A stretch of DNA of 64,000 bases from Austropuccinia psidii (Eukaryota > Basidiomycota > Pucciniomycetes > Pucciniales > Sphaerophragmiaceae), in assembly GCA_023105745.1 (NCBI GenBank), contig JALGQZ010000019.1:5828001-5892000 (forward strand), read 5' to 3'. How positions within the stretch are numbered: position 1 is the first letter of the stretch; each line of letters opens with the position of its first letter. The notes under the pieces are model-generated. The model made no database searches. It saw only the letters and a list, made by a program, of their open reading frames with translations, and was not told where the DNA came from. Positions 43,922 through 56,336 of the stretch are shown here, piece by piece. The translations under genes and the position numbers were made by a program.

Positions 43922-45267
43922 TAAACTCAATTGTTTTGTTTTTAGATGTTGTGCACTTTATGAACCAAGTGGGGTATCCCCTGCATTTGTTCCTCACTAA
44001 CGACTGATGCTTGTGATGCTTGCTGACAAGCACACAAGAAATGTTTGTTCATTGTCCCCCCCTTCCAACCATGCGGCCAGAGGAGTTCTCACCCAAGATG
44101 CCTTTGCGAGGACTCCTTTGTGGTCGACGATGATGAAACCATATCCAAGCGCGAATGCACACCAGGACCCCAAGCAGGCTGACGGGAATGATTCCGGACG
44201 ATTAGCCCTGTCCCCTCAAGTATTGATTTGTCCACCCCCCCCTCCTAGGCCACCATCCAATGGTCACTTCACTCCTTGACCTGAGCGAAGTGATTATCCG
44301 GCCAATGAAGGATGGCAATGGCAAGCGGACATTTGAGCTTGGGCCGATTGTCACCAATGGGATTCTAACGCCAAAGTAAGTTTTCTTTCTCCTCCTTATC
44401 TCATTTCCTTCATGCAATAATACTGACTTTTTCCCATTACTCATAGAACAAAACCCCCCAAATCCCCCCTGACAAGACTCTCCTGTTCCTAGTTTGCCTT
44501 GTGAGCAAACCCCGCGGCAACCCACTCCAGGCCCGAGTGGCACCCAATGGTCAGATGAATTATTCCACGGTAAGCAGCCAAAGTTTCATTTCATTTTAAC
44601 TTTCACTTTTGAGTCAAGTTAACTGACTGTTACTCCTTTTTTAGAACCCTCCCAAACCAAAGAACCACCTATTCCTGGCCCGAGTCCATCCTCCCAACCA
44701 CCTGAGGATGATACAACTTGTGAGCCAGAACCTGAGGTGGCTCCTACGAAATCCATGCAGGAACCTTTTGGTAAGTCACAACTTCTCTTTCTTCACTCCT
44801 CTCAACTTTTCCTCACCTTTTCTTTGTCCATCTCCAGCTTGTCCCACCACTCCCTGCCCCATAATTATCATCAACAATACGCCCGTTGGATCCCCCCCTC
44901 CCCCTTCTTCTTCCCTAACTCCCCCACCTTCCCATCCTGTTCCCCCCCTCCACAGAGATCCCTCCCAGTGCCCCCGAGAACCCCAACGCCTCCTCCACCC
45001 CGGTGCAAAGCCCCTCTCATTCCCACAATGAGGCTTGCCAGGAATTCACCGACTTACAAACTACTTTGATGATTCCACAAATCAATCAACCAAATCAGTT
45101 TGGAGCATTGCTTCTTGCTCCACATGACTCCTTTCGTGGATGCAACTCATCAAAATGAGATGCACTGGGAATTCTGGCAGGAACTAAACTCCCTCCTTGC
45201 CCAGGCACTGGAGGCTTATCCAAAGGAGGAAATCACTGGGATAGTCTCCAAACTCCTAGAAAAATAA
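43922..45267 (+). pseudogene. Exon-like segments, proline-rich product, unknown
   Basis: Several intron-like boundaries are visible: donor at 44376 (AAA/GTAAGT) with acceptor near 44446 and a CTGAC branch; donor at 44570 with acceptor at 44644; donor at 44771 with acceptor at 44837. Segments include LSEVIIRPMKDGNGKRTFEL before 44375, a proline-rich middle, and a last frame MHWEFWQELNSLLAQALEAY ending with TAA near 45267. Phases between the first two segments do not join cleanly, so the gene may be decayed or my boundaries may be wrong. No known domain. Confidence 0.3.
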
Positions 45268-45686
45268 AAATTCAAAAAAAATCTCACTATTTCCACTTTT
45301 TTTCTTTTGTAATACTTTCTTTTGAATAAATTATTTTTATTCAGTAATTTTTATGTTCAATTTCTATTACATTCTTTGTTCACATAAAAATTATTTATTT
45401 CCTCCTTAGAGAAAATCCCTGATTGCGTGAGAATTATTTTTGAAAATGCCCCAACAAAAGCTTCATTGAGTATTTGTTTGTGTGAACCTCTTTTGCCAAA
45501 AATGCCCCAATAGTCACCGTTACCGTTTCCTATATTTTCTTCTTCCATGGATTAGAGCCATATCAAATCTTAACTGTAAAAAAGCGGGATGTTCCCACAT
45601 GTGAGCAATCCACTCCAGATTCATGAGACATTTCCTTTCCTATGGTCACACGCTATTAATCTTAGTCATGTATTGAATTGTTTAAA

Positions 45687-46308
45687 TTGTTGGGAACCTT
45701 CACAAGTATAAGGATTGGCGTGTGAATTTCCGAGAGCCTGCACAGGCGTAAGAAACTGTCAGCATTGTTGGCAACCTTCACAAGCGTAAGGATTGGCGTG
45801 TGAATTGTTGGGAGCCTACACAGGCGTAAGAAATTGTCAACATTGTTGGCAAACTTCACAAGCGTAATGATTGGCGTGTGAATTGTTGGAAGCCTGTACA
45901 GGCGTAAGGAATTTTTAGCATTGTCGGGAAGCTTCACAAGCGTAAGGATTGGATTGTGAATTGTCGGGAGCCTTTACAGGTGTAAGAAATTGTCAGCATT
46001 GTTGGCAACCTTCACAAGCATAAGGATTGGTGTGTGAATTGTCAGAAGACTGTACAGGCGTAAGGAGTTTTTAACATTGTCAGGAACCATCACAAGAGTA
46101 AGGAATGGTGTGTGAACTGTCGGGAGCATGCACCGCCGTAGGGGGTTTTTTAAATTGTCAGGAGCTTGTACAAGCGTAATGATTTGCATGTGAAGCATTG
46201 GCAGCCCGAATAGGCGTAAGGAACTTTTAGCATTGTCAGAACCTGCACAAGCATAGGGATTTGCGTGTGAAGCATTGGCATCCTGGACAAGAGAAACAAA
46301 CCAGGACA
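45687..46308. repeat. 78-bp minisatellite (about eight units)
   Basis: Units of 78 bp (two related halves of ~39 bp) contain CTTCACAAGCGTAAGGATTGG and ACAGGCGTAAGAAATTGTCA. A minus-strand frame stays open because 78 is divisible by three. The core CACAAGCGTAAGGAT is shared with the 48/51-bp minisatellites. Confidence 0.85.
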
Positions 46309-46459
46309 TATGTATGATGGCATGCCACCGTACATAATCCACTTCACCAATTTTTCATGTGAGCCACCCCATCTCCCACAATTCAAACCATCCAATCCTG
46401 GTGTATATTGTCCTCTTCCTTACGCCACCATTATTTACCCAACACACATGCAAACCTCC

Positions 46460-47517
46460 TCACTCTTTGAATTGGCATGAGATTGTATGACTATCCCTTA
46501 TTTGATAGCCTGCTCCCTTGCCAATCTCAGAATGGCCGTGGATTTTTCGGCACGTTGTTTTTGCCAACCTCCTTGAGCATTGTGTGAACATACCCACTAG
46601 TGTCGTGCTTTCGTTGTCCTGTGCTGGATCAGTATAATGAACCAATGTACTATTGGCCCACACTACCTGAATGAGCCCATGACAATCAAATAGATCAATC
46701 AAAAAATTCTCATTTAGGAAAATCAATTTTCCCCCTGTACACCGCTTTGACGCATCTCTTTGAATTTGGCCGGTCCGCTTATCAATTTGCAACCACCATC
46801 CCAAAGCATACATCCTTGCATCCTTATCAAGATGAGGTTAGTTTTTGAATCCATTCATGGTGAAAGTGAGTGTGGAAGCAAACTGGCATGCACCCTGATT
46901 TGCGGGAATATTGCCTTCATAGTTGACTTGATGAAAAGACGGAACCCCCAATGAGTTGTAGCAATTTTGAATCTTCTCAAATAAATTATCCCCAACATAT
47001 TGTAAGGATTGACCTAGAATGCAACCCACTGAGCTAAGATTGGCACCTCGGTCCCGCCATTCATCTTTTGCATTTTCAATTTTCCCAACACTTCCATACA
47101 GACCAAATTGTTCATTCTTTGTGCTGCATTTGCGCCACCCAATTGCAAACATAAATCCCTCCAGTAATGATCCATTTGTTGCAATTGGGTCAGTGAATCT
47201 CTTTTTGCGAAAAAAGAATTGTGATAATTCATCCCATTGATTGACCTTGACTTCACTCAGTGTTGTGAATGGATGGAATTTGACAAGGGCAATGAGTAAT
47301 CCGGTTGAAGAAAAATTTCCACACGGCCAAAGTGAATGCGTTTGATCTTATTGACATCCACAACCCTCCAAATTTCACTTTGGGTCATATTTGCTGATAC
47401 TGGCATTGATATTTGTGCTGTTGGGTGAGAGGAGCAAAACAACCTATTCATTTGGGTCGTTTTGGGCTCATTTGTCTTTCGGGATCTCCCACTATTGCCA
47501 AGTGGTTGAGGGATCAC
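46460..47517 (-). pseudogene. TET/JBP-like 2-oxoglutarate dioxygenase relic
   Basis: A minus-strand frame from about 47298 to 46460 has one stop (TAA, 46838-46840); the part before it (to 47517) needs one frame change near 47298. Conserved-looking segments include VNQWDELSQFFFRKKRF, QGACQFASTLTFTMNGFKN, and then an HLDKDARMYALGWW motif directly after the stop. Further on come GGKLIF, HGLIQVVW and VHYTDP, then QCSRRL. An HxD, a distal H and a following R fit the Fe(II)/2OG double-stranded beta-helix of the TET/JBP-like family, which is found in basidiomycete transposons. The family assignment is inference from motif order. The copy is broken. Confidence 0.5.
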
Positions 47518-47734
47518 TATGTGTTGAAGCAGACAAGATATCAGATACTGCTTCCTGCCATTTGAAGCTAAGAAGTTTTGAGTCCAGAATGGTGCCCAAT
47601 GCCCAAGGAGCTATATTCGGCACACATCCTTTGACTTCCCTGTTGGAGCCCACACGACATTGGCACAATCTGAACCAACTAAAGCCAATTTTCTTCTGTG
47701 GGGCCCAATGAGGGTGCCACATAAATGTGGAAGC

Positions 47735-47761
47735 ATATATATATATCTATATATATATATT
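47735..47761. repeat. (AT)n microsatellite
   Basis: Alternating TA/AT run with one C interruption. Confidence 0.9.
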
Positions 47762-48495
47762 GAGATTAAGCAAGCAACTCGCAATTTCCTTCCTCAGCCC
47801 AACACTTTCCCACGAGTTTCCTTTTTTCATGAATGGCATACTTGCAGCGGAAAATGAAATGAAACGAAATGATTACTTATTTATTAATATCACCTAAATT
47901 GGATTGCAGTTGATGAATCTTTTTTAATTGCGGCTAAAAAGAAAGATCACACCTCACCTTTGCGAATTCGCGATCTCAAATACCTGAACCTGAAAATTGC
48001 AGTGGATAGTGCATTATTCAATTTGAAATATTGATGTTCCCATGCAATAATTTTCAACCAGCCATGTGGAATATTGCAAGCTCATGTGAATGCAATATGC
48101 ACCCTGCTGCAGATCCCTAGTTATCCTAGTCCTCTTGAAAGACACAGGAACATTTGGCTTATTATGGGCCGAGGGGAAGTGATAAACGCGACCTCCCACA
48201 ATGCCCCGGTGTGTGCTACTTGCGGGCACAACTGCCTGACTCAGCTTGCGTCTTGTTGGAGTATTTTCAATGATTTACGGAGGCATGCTGCCGTACAATT
48301 ACTATTGCTATTCAGACTGTGGCATCCGGGCAGTAGTGGGATAGGAAGTCATGATTATTAAATTCATAAATAGCTTTGCAAAATTCAATTACAATCTATC
48401 TAGTACAAAGCTAATCTAAAACGGGTCAATCTTGGTTGTGAGTTTAGCTGACCTGGGTACAGTCAAGGTGACCTCATTACTTGAACCAAGACAGC
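47762..48495. other. No gene assigned
   Basis: Short frames only, with no motif or repeat recognised. Confidence 0.45.
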
Positions 48496-50577
48496 TGTGG
48501 GAACTCCTTTTGTTGTGGGATAAATAATAGGAAGTACCTTGAGGGGGAAATTATTGGTGAGTCTGTTTTGAATTTCAGAATTAGCCAATAACCATGGGTG
48601 CTAAGGTGTATTAGCTTCCCCTCTAAATATACTGAAAAAGATACCCTTTTTGATGAGATCACAAATCAAGTATTTAGTTTGGTGGCTTTTCAATTAGAGA
48701 ATTTTCTTCAGCAGTCTCTATCAGTCTGTCAATAAAAGATCACTATGATAATAATGGTAATAGTTAATATATTTTTTAATAATTTAGGTTTTCTTAACTT
48801 TCTTGTTATTGATTAAAATTCTTTTTAATTAATTCTTCTAGTATTCCTTCTTTCAATACCTGAGATATTTAAAGAATATTGTTTAAGATCACTAATATTA
48901 ATAATAATCTTGATAGCTAGCTAATACTTTTAAAGGTGATTTAATAACACTATCAATATAGCTATAATAATTTAAGGCTAGGATAATTCTTTAAGGGTGG
49001 TTTTGTTTAATATAAGGGTAAGATGTAAATGATATAATAGTAATATAATACTATTAGGATCAATATAAATATAATCCAATATACCTAAAAGGCTATTGAT
49101 ATAAGGTATAAGGGTAAGATGATATCCCTTCTATAAATAAGGATTATTGATAAATTAGATAACATCACTAATGATAATATCTTCAAAAACTACTTCAACA
49201 CTACTACTATCATGGTAAGAATATTAAATAATATTAAACTCTTTCATTAATATTATAAATATCTTTCATTAATTAATCATAAACAATACTATAAGATACT
49301 GAGCCTTGATACTGATCCTTTTCAATATAAATACTAGATTATCCTACTAGAGAAGGGATGGATTGATCCTCAAGATTATTGTTTTAATCAGAAGCATGGG
49401 GGGGAAAACAGGGAGAGAGGCCCTTTATTTATACCTTTTGGGCCCTCCATAGAGCTTTCCAAAAACAAGGGACTTAGAAAAAAATCCACCTTGAGACATT
49501 TTTGCTGGTGGGTAACTTAAAAATGGTGTCATTTGATCAAGATATTGCATCATATGTTTGGTTGATTGCACCATTCTGAACCTTATTATTGTCAGTGCAC
49601 AGCCTTCAGACATTTTTGCTAGTGGTTAAATTTGGAATGGTGTCATTTGTTCAGGATATTGCACCATATGTTTGGTTTATTGCACCATACTTTTTGAATC
49701 ATACTCTTATTTTAACTAAACTTTATTCTTATTATGAACAGCCTTGAGACATTTTTGCTAGTGGTTTAATTTGGAATGGTGTCATTTTATACAGATATTG
49801 CACCATATGTTTGGCTGATTTCACCATTTTAAAAAAATGTATTCTTATCTCTACTAATCTTATTTTTCTTCTTCACAGCCTTGAGAAATTTTTGCTGGTG
49901 GTTAAATTTGGAATGGTGTCATTTGATACAGATATTGCACCATATGTTTGGTTGATTGCACCATTTTTTTAAAACTGTATTCTTATCTCTACTAACCTTA
50001 TTTTTCTTCTTCACAGCCTTGATCTGTATTTAGTTGAGTATTTCTCTATGTAAAATTTAATTTGTAAATAATACCTGTAATGTTTGTTTATGGGAGTTTA
50101 AGTGGGGATTGAGTAATGTAACAATATGTTAACTTATATGTAAGTGTTTTTTTTATCTCAAGACATGTAACACATGATGTTGTAAGAGTAATGGTATCAC
50201 TTATGTAATATTACAAATGTTTATTCATATTGAATATTTAGACAAGTTGCATTATCTTTAAGAATATTCTTGTACCTAGTATATAGTGTATAGTATCATT
50301 TCTCTTCTTTAATCCACGATATCTAGAAACTTATTGACATTATGGGGTTCAGGCAATATGTGACTATCGGTAAAGGTTGATGTAGATTCCAGTGGAATAC
50401 TTATTTTTGTTATTTTAACATAATTCTCTTCCTTTTTCTTGCAATTGTTTTGCTTTTATCTTTCACTTTTTATCTTTATTTTCTTTATATATATGTATAT
50501 TATTATTATTATTGATCATAGTTTTAGCTTTGAAATTGTGGATTTGAACCTTGGAAGGACTGGTATGGAATACCACA
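48496..50577 (-). mobile_element. LTR related to giant element, reverse orientation, no internal region
   Basis: Starts TGTGGGAACTCCTTTTG and ends ATGGAATACCACA, the reverse complement of the giant element's LTR ends. It is 2082 bp. The interior differs strongly from the 34990-36964 LTR, so it is a sister family. No 5-bp duplication is seen (ACAGC versus CCGTG). It contains the 137-bp repeats listed next. Confidence 0.8.
49488..50014. repeat. ~137-bp tandem repeats inside the reverse LTR
   Basis: Four units start near 49488, 49604, 49741 and 49878 with GCCTTGAGACATTTTTGCT. Each contains TGGTG...CACCA inverted words that could form a hairpin. Confidence 0.85.
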
Positions 50578-50879
50578 CCGTGCTTCGCCACCCAGGCATC
50601 AACAAAGTCTAATACTAATCATTGTGCAAATTCAAATCTAAGAGGTACAGTGGGGTTAAAAGACTCTGATGAGAAGAAACTTTTATTCAGTAAATTACAT
50701 ATATACTTATTAGTACATAGCCACACTGGCTCCACTAGATTTTTACCATCTGAAGGTTTTTCGGAAATTTCAGTTAGGGATAAAGCTGCTTTAACTGAGC
50801 TTGTTCTCCAGTCATCTGAGCATACCATCAAACCATGAACCCCTGCCGCACAGAATGCCGCTAATATACCATATCAAAT
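50578..50879. other. Short unassigned segment
   Basis: A plus-strand frame of ~86 codons runs through here after the LTR tip. It has no recognisable motif. It may be a gene or transposon fragment cut by the LTR. Confidence 0.35.
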
Positions 50880-52733
50880 TCAATTTATTGCAAGATTCCT
50901 GTGACACGTCAAAAGATCTTTGATGGCCTCATTCTTTTTTGAGTTCATGAGTTTGCCTTTGATGCCATTAACTTTGACCTTTGTATGTGCATGTACCATG
51001 TTGTACGCAATCATCAAATGGATAACTGTATCCATTAGATCCTCCAGGTTCTTGTGTGGCTTTGTGGATATCTCATTGTCAGCCCCGCCACCTTCAATGC
51101 TGAGTTGGGTTGCATGTTGCTTTGATTTACTCAAGCAGGAGGCAAGATATTCAACTGCTCCCCGTTCAAGTCCAAGAGGATTGGTCAAATTTGATGTTGG
51201 TGCAACATATGGTTTGGGTGCAATCACATCGTATGAGACTAAATTAATGGATTCAAACATAACATTTGCCCAAAAATGTTTAACTGGATTGGTAGGGTAA
51301 AGAAGGCTCTGAACCATTTTGAAGGAGTGTTCAGAGTTTGGGAGATTCTCTGGAGGTTTAGCTTATTCCTTCATCAATTTGAGATTCCAAATGTTGTGAT
51401 CAAGAAATGCTTCTGTTTCTGTTGGCTTAAAAAAATCTAACCCTGTATATTGCAATTGATATCACCAGTCAACAGCCAATAATCATGTATCATGCACAAA
51501 GATAAAACTCACCTGCCATCTCAAGGTCCTCCAGCCAGGCCAACATTTTAAAGTCTTGGTTACTGATCACCTTAATACCAACAGGCAGGAATGTATGAGA
51601 ATCTTTTGTTGGTAAATTGTCCCATTAATTTTTGTAAATACTATTGATATTATCAAGCCCCCTTTTCCATGAGTGTTGAGTAATATTGGAATGATAATTC
51701 AAAATTCCTGCAAACTCTTCCATGCGGGATAAAAATATTCCTTGAAAATTAGCAGACGATGACACTTTGGGCTCAGGGTAAGGAATTATATCAGTCATAT
51801 CTCATCCCATTGTATCATGTTTAATTGTCTCCCTTTCTTGAAAGGCTTGAATAATCCGAGGAGAGGCAGGAGGGGTTTCATCATGGATTGTTTCATTTGG
51901 TATTGCGGGGCTTTCAGTATGTGGAGCTTCATCATGGATTGTTTCATTGAGTATGGGGGGGTTCAGTATGCGGAGGTTCATTATCAATATGGTCCACTTC
52001 AACAGTGATCATTTCATCACCTTGATCCTGAGAATCCTTTGCGCCTGCAAAGGTACGGCGTTTTTTGTTTGTTTTTTTGGTTGCATGTATATTTGGTCTT
52101 TTTCCTAATCCTTTGCCTGGAAATCCAATTACGACTAAAGATCCTTCAGGTAGAGATTCTCCCACCTCCACACCTGCCCATATATTGTAAGCAGCTATTT
52201 TTATCAATTTTGTTTTGAATTAGTAATGGACTTACCGTTCAAATCCATTTTGAGGAGGCTCATGGCTTCAGAAATCTTTTGACACACATAATCAGGAATT
52301 TTACTATCATTTTGAATTTTTTTGAGCCTTGGGATTGTTTCAGCAATGTTGGGGACAAATTTTTCCTTGGATATAATTTCCACCTTCCCACTGAAAATTA
52401 CATCATCTTGCCCATCATCTTCTGTCAGTGCACAAGGTTCAAGAGTCTTTTCCATCTCATAACTTTTAAAATTTGGTTTCTGAGAGCTTGGAGGCTGACC
52501 TGAAATAAAGGCTATGACACAATATTAGGTTTTGAGAGATTGGAAATATTCAAGATGGATGCATACTCACATTCTGGAAGAACTGGTGGATCTTGATCAT
52601 CGTCATGTGACTGGCTCTCTATTTCAATGCCTAATTCACGACTACTGGCTATATCAGAGATTTCACTTCCACTCTCTGGGGCTGAAGTTGGTCTTTCATT
52701 GAATTCAGTTGAATTCCCCAGGGTTTGGGCCAT
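50880..52733 (-). CDS. Multi-exon gene of duplicated segment, copy B, unknown function
   Basis: Exon 1 is 52733-52571, intron 52570-52500 (GTGAGT...TTTCAG), exon 2 52499-52236, intron 52235-52174 (GTAAGT...GGGCAG), exon 3 from 52173 to TGA at 51944. The three join in frame to 218 codons. The product is acidic at first, then has a basic KKTNKKRRT segment (possible nuclear signal). Beyond 51944 another frame continues (ETIHDE repeats, then RMEEFAGILNYHS), with another intron near 51510 and a last exon 51317-50880. The gene was probably longer (about 550 residues) and shifted at the G/C run near 51955. I recognise no domain. It looks like a repeated rust family. Confidence 0.6.
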
Positions 52734-53454
52734 AGCCGAGGTAGTTTGTTAAGCAAATAGATGGTGACGAGTTGATTGATAACTTGTTTGAAAATTTTTG
52801 AATAAAAAGATCCAAATTGCAGAGAAAAGGTGGAAGTAAAATAAGTTTAAAATAATTGATTCTTTTTGACGTAATATTGGAGAATTTTGGCGAGTTTGAA
52901 AGAAGTTAAATATCAACTTAAAGCAGTTTAAGAGTTATTGAATATTCTATAAAAAATACATTTTAGAACCACAAGCTGACCAAAATAAACCTGTGCATCA
53001 ACAGACTTGGAACCTTCTATTGAAATTGTATTGCATTTGCAAAAGATTATTTGTTGGGAAAATAAAGCAGGTGATGTGTTGCAAATTATTTCATATCATT
53101 CAAATGAAATCGATTCCCTGTGAGACATTGAATAAAGTTGACTAGTGAGAAACCTACTAAAGTCAACCTTTGAACTATTCAATGCTCATGAGGTAAGGAC
53201 TAAGCAAAGTGTTCCATTTGAATGATATGAAATAAAATGGTTTTGTTGGGGAAACAGGAGACACAATTCTTGTCTTAAATAGTCCACTTATTAGGTTTTA
53301 ATTTGTGAGTCTCATGATTTAAACCCTAACCACAACATTGTGAATATACTGACCGATTTCCCCTTAGGTCCCGTTGGCAGAGAAGGCCACTCAGCATATT
53401 TTGGCGATTGTGTTCATCGTGTATGCCAACAAGACACTGTACACTATGGATGTA

Positions 53455-53875
53455 ATACAGAAGCGTAAGGATAAGTGGTGTTGGGAGCATGTCGGGAGGG
53501 CACTCTGCAAGCGTAAGGATGGTAAGCAGTGTTGGGAGAATGGCAGGAGGGCACTCCGTGAGCGTAAGGATGGTAAGCAGTGTTGGGAGGGCACTCTGTG
53601 AGCGTAAGGATGGTAAGCAGTGTCGGGAGGGCCCTACACAAGCATAAGGATAAGTGGTGTTGGGAGCATGTCGGGAGGGCACTCCACAAGCGTAAGGATG
53701 TTAAGTGGTGTTGGGAGCATGTCAGGAGGGCACTTTGCAAGTGTAAGGATGGTAAGCAGTGTCGGGAGCATGTCGGGAGGGCACTAAACATGCGTAAGGA
53801 TCAGTGGTGTTGGGAGCATGTTGGGAGGGCACTCCACGAGCGTAAGGATGGTAAGGGCAGGGGTGTGAAAGCGTA
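53455..53875. repeat. 48/51-bp minisatellite, copy B
   Basis: About eight units, same consensus as 39427-39950 but with a different unit number and order, so the arrays have changed length since duplication. Confidence 0.85.
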
Positions 53876-54189
53876 AGGAGTGGTGAGGATGGAGATGGGG
53901 GGGCAGTGTTGGAGTCTCATCTGGAGGGCGGTGCAGGAGTGTAAGCATGCAAAGTGTCAGGGCGGATTAGGTGGGGATGCAGAAGCCAATGAGGTGAAAT
54001 TACCAGAACATTGCAAATAGTGTTGAAATGGGTTTGGGCTTTGAGTGACATTCTCATGTGACATATGTGACAATTGACGTTGTCTTGACGCTGACATGAC
54101 GTGACCCACTAAATCCAGTGACTATAAAGTGACACTAACATGACAGGCAAGATTTTATACTTACCGCAGTGTGACGTGAAGTCAATTGT

Positions 54190-55425
54190 CAACGATTGAC
54201 ACAAGATTTGCCTTGGTATCTTGTGTTGGAAAATCTTTTCTTAAGAATTGTGTACCAAATTTTGAAGATCAATTATTAGCAATTAATGGCATAAATTTCA
54301 ACAGTGCAAGTCATCTAATGGAAGCATTGGGCAGATTTAAAACTAATGTCATATCTCCACATATCAATGGAAATTTAGGAATAACTGTTTAATTTGTTGT
54401 TATGCAAAACTGCTCCAGGACCCATTTTATATTGGGAAATTCTTACTGAATTATGTATTGCATAGATTTACATAACCATAAAGACAGGTAGTTTACTATT
54501 GGGGAAAATAAGGGTCAAAAATTTGCCTTTTTACCCATTAGAAGACCAATCACAGTAAATAAAGTATCACAAGTCAACTTAGAGTTGGAGAAATTGAAGT
54601 CTGAACAGTTCAATGAAGCTGAACTTACTCTTCATCTTACTGAAAAATAGTAAAATGAAATCTCTATGCTTCTATATAACCACAAAGAAGCCTTTCCATC
54701 AGATAAAGAACTTTTGGGGAAATTGTTTGTCATGGAGTTGAAATTATTTTGAATATTGAAATAAATTATCCACCATTCTTAGAAGGTCTTCATATCCAGC
54801 AAACACAAAACCAAAAGAAGCCCTGGAGCCCCATATTAAATAGCTTCTGGACCTTGGTTTAATAAGAAAGGTTGGCCAAAATGAGGAAGTTGTAATAACT
54901 ACACCAGGAATAGTTGCATGGCATAATGGAAAATCCAGAATGGTTGGGGACTTCAAAGCTCTGAACACTTACACTTTCCCAGACAGGTATCCTACATCAA
55001 AAATCCAAATTTTCTTTACTAAAATATCTCAAGGAGTGTACATAAGAACTACAGCTTCCCTTAAAATATTCAATAAAATTGTGGTGACACCAAGAGAAAG
55101 AAGATATTTTAGAATTATTGTTCATTGTGAGGTGCATGAATATTTGAGGATGCCTTTTGGTATCAAAAATACACCTTCACACTTCCAAAGGATGATGAAT
55201 GAGCTCTTCCCTGAAGAACTTTCAGAAGGATGGTTAATCATTTACATTGGTGTTGTTATTGTCTGTTCCAAGACTTGGGAGGAACATTTATACAGAATAT
55301 CAAGAGTTTTGAGAAAAATTCAATCTGTGAACATGAAAATTTCTTTAAGGAAATGCCACTTTGAATTTAGAGAACTCAAATCCCTAGGAAATGTAGTATT
55401 CCAAAACCTTATAATCAATTGAGAC
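54190..55425 (+). pseudogene. Ty3/Gypsy protease-RT relic
   Basis: Translated pieces match the PR-RT region of the chromovirus family: an ITTPG...WHNGKSRM(V)GDFKALN segment near 54900-54960, then [20 protein letters not shown] and YIGVVIVCSKTWEEH. The catalytic YIDD is changed to YIGV (near 55244), and many stops lie upstream of 54940. It has neither Gag nor integrase. It begins at the duplicated-segment end and runs into repeat R. Confidence 0.88.
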
Positions 55426-56290
55426 ACAGACTCTGTGACAAAATTCCAGGCCAAAAGTGATCAACATTTGCATGGATTTTGACATCTTATGCCTGTCAGC
55501 AAGGAATTTGGGGGTCTGGCTCCCCCTTAGAGCCAAGATTACTTTTCTCCCCAGCATTAATCTTTCCAATTTATTTTTTCTTTAATTCCTCATCATTCAT
55601 TATATTTATAATTGACATATGTAATTCAATTGAGTTTTTACAGTACATAACTGTAATAATTGGAATTTCATGCGTAAATTAAATTTCACTTATGTAATAC
55701 ACTTGCACATTTTGACATTTCAATTGAAAATACTTCAATTCCTCATAACTTCTAAATTAAACACAACACCTCAATTTTAACACAAAAATTGATGGTTAAC
55801 ACCACATGTGATGTGAGTTACATTAAGGTTTTGAGGATTTTTGAAATTTTTACAGAAAATACTAAAAAATTAATTTAAGCTTATTTAGAGTTGAGTTACG
55901 GAACTTTTACCCAGAGGTGACCCCACCTTATTTTTTATGAGGAGTCCAATGGTGAAATAATTTTCATATGTTTATTTGTAGAAAAAAAAGTTATAATAAT
56001 TTTTATTTAACTTTTTTCCCAAAATATTTTAATTTTGGTATTTTTGTTGAAAATTCATTTTTATTTAATTTTTTTAAGTAAAAATGTGTTTTCACAAATT
56101 TAAATTTCAATGTAATGTTATTTTTAAATTATAATTAAATTTCAATTTTTGTGTTTAAATTTATATTTACATTTTAATTTTTGTTTTGATAATATAAATA
56201 AATTTATTTTCTTTATAATTGTATATTGTTTTGTTATTTTTGGTCTTTTGGGTATCTGAAAATACCTCTAAGGCTCACACAATCTTTGGT
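55404..56290 (+). repeat. Dispersed repeat R, copy 2
   Basis: Partner of 27988-28890. Same order of landmarks (GGCCAAAAGTGATSAAC, GGGGGTCTGGCTCCCCC, and GGTCTTTTGGGTAT near the end). It directly follows the Gypsy relic, so R may be the LTR of that family. Confidence 0.75.
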
Positions 56291-56336
56291 ATACTAACTT
56301 CAGTATACAGCAATCCAATCTCATGGACTATGCTGG

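Larger units (their letters stand above)
50880..54222 (-). repeat. Duplicated segment, copy B (uninterrupted)
   Basis: Same order as copy A: gene-like unit, then a spacer with a TTTCATATCATTCAAATGAAA inverted word near 53090, then minisatellite, then ~350 bases ending at GATTTGCCTTGG. At its right end it is joined to a Gypsy PR-RT relic, where copy A is joined to an SNF2 gene. Copy B has the continuous sequence around 50994 where copy A has the LTR. Its left limit is uncertain, because copy A is not visible there. Confidence 0.88.

Noticed and set aside
48496..50577. A complete reverse-oriented second giant element
   Set aside because: Only one LTR is present, with no Gag, Pol or pseudoknot array beside it.
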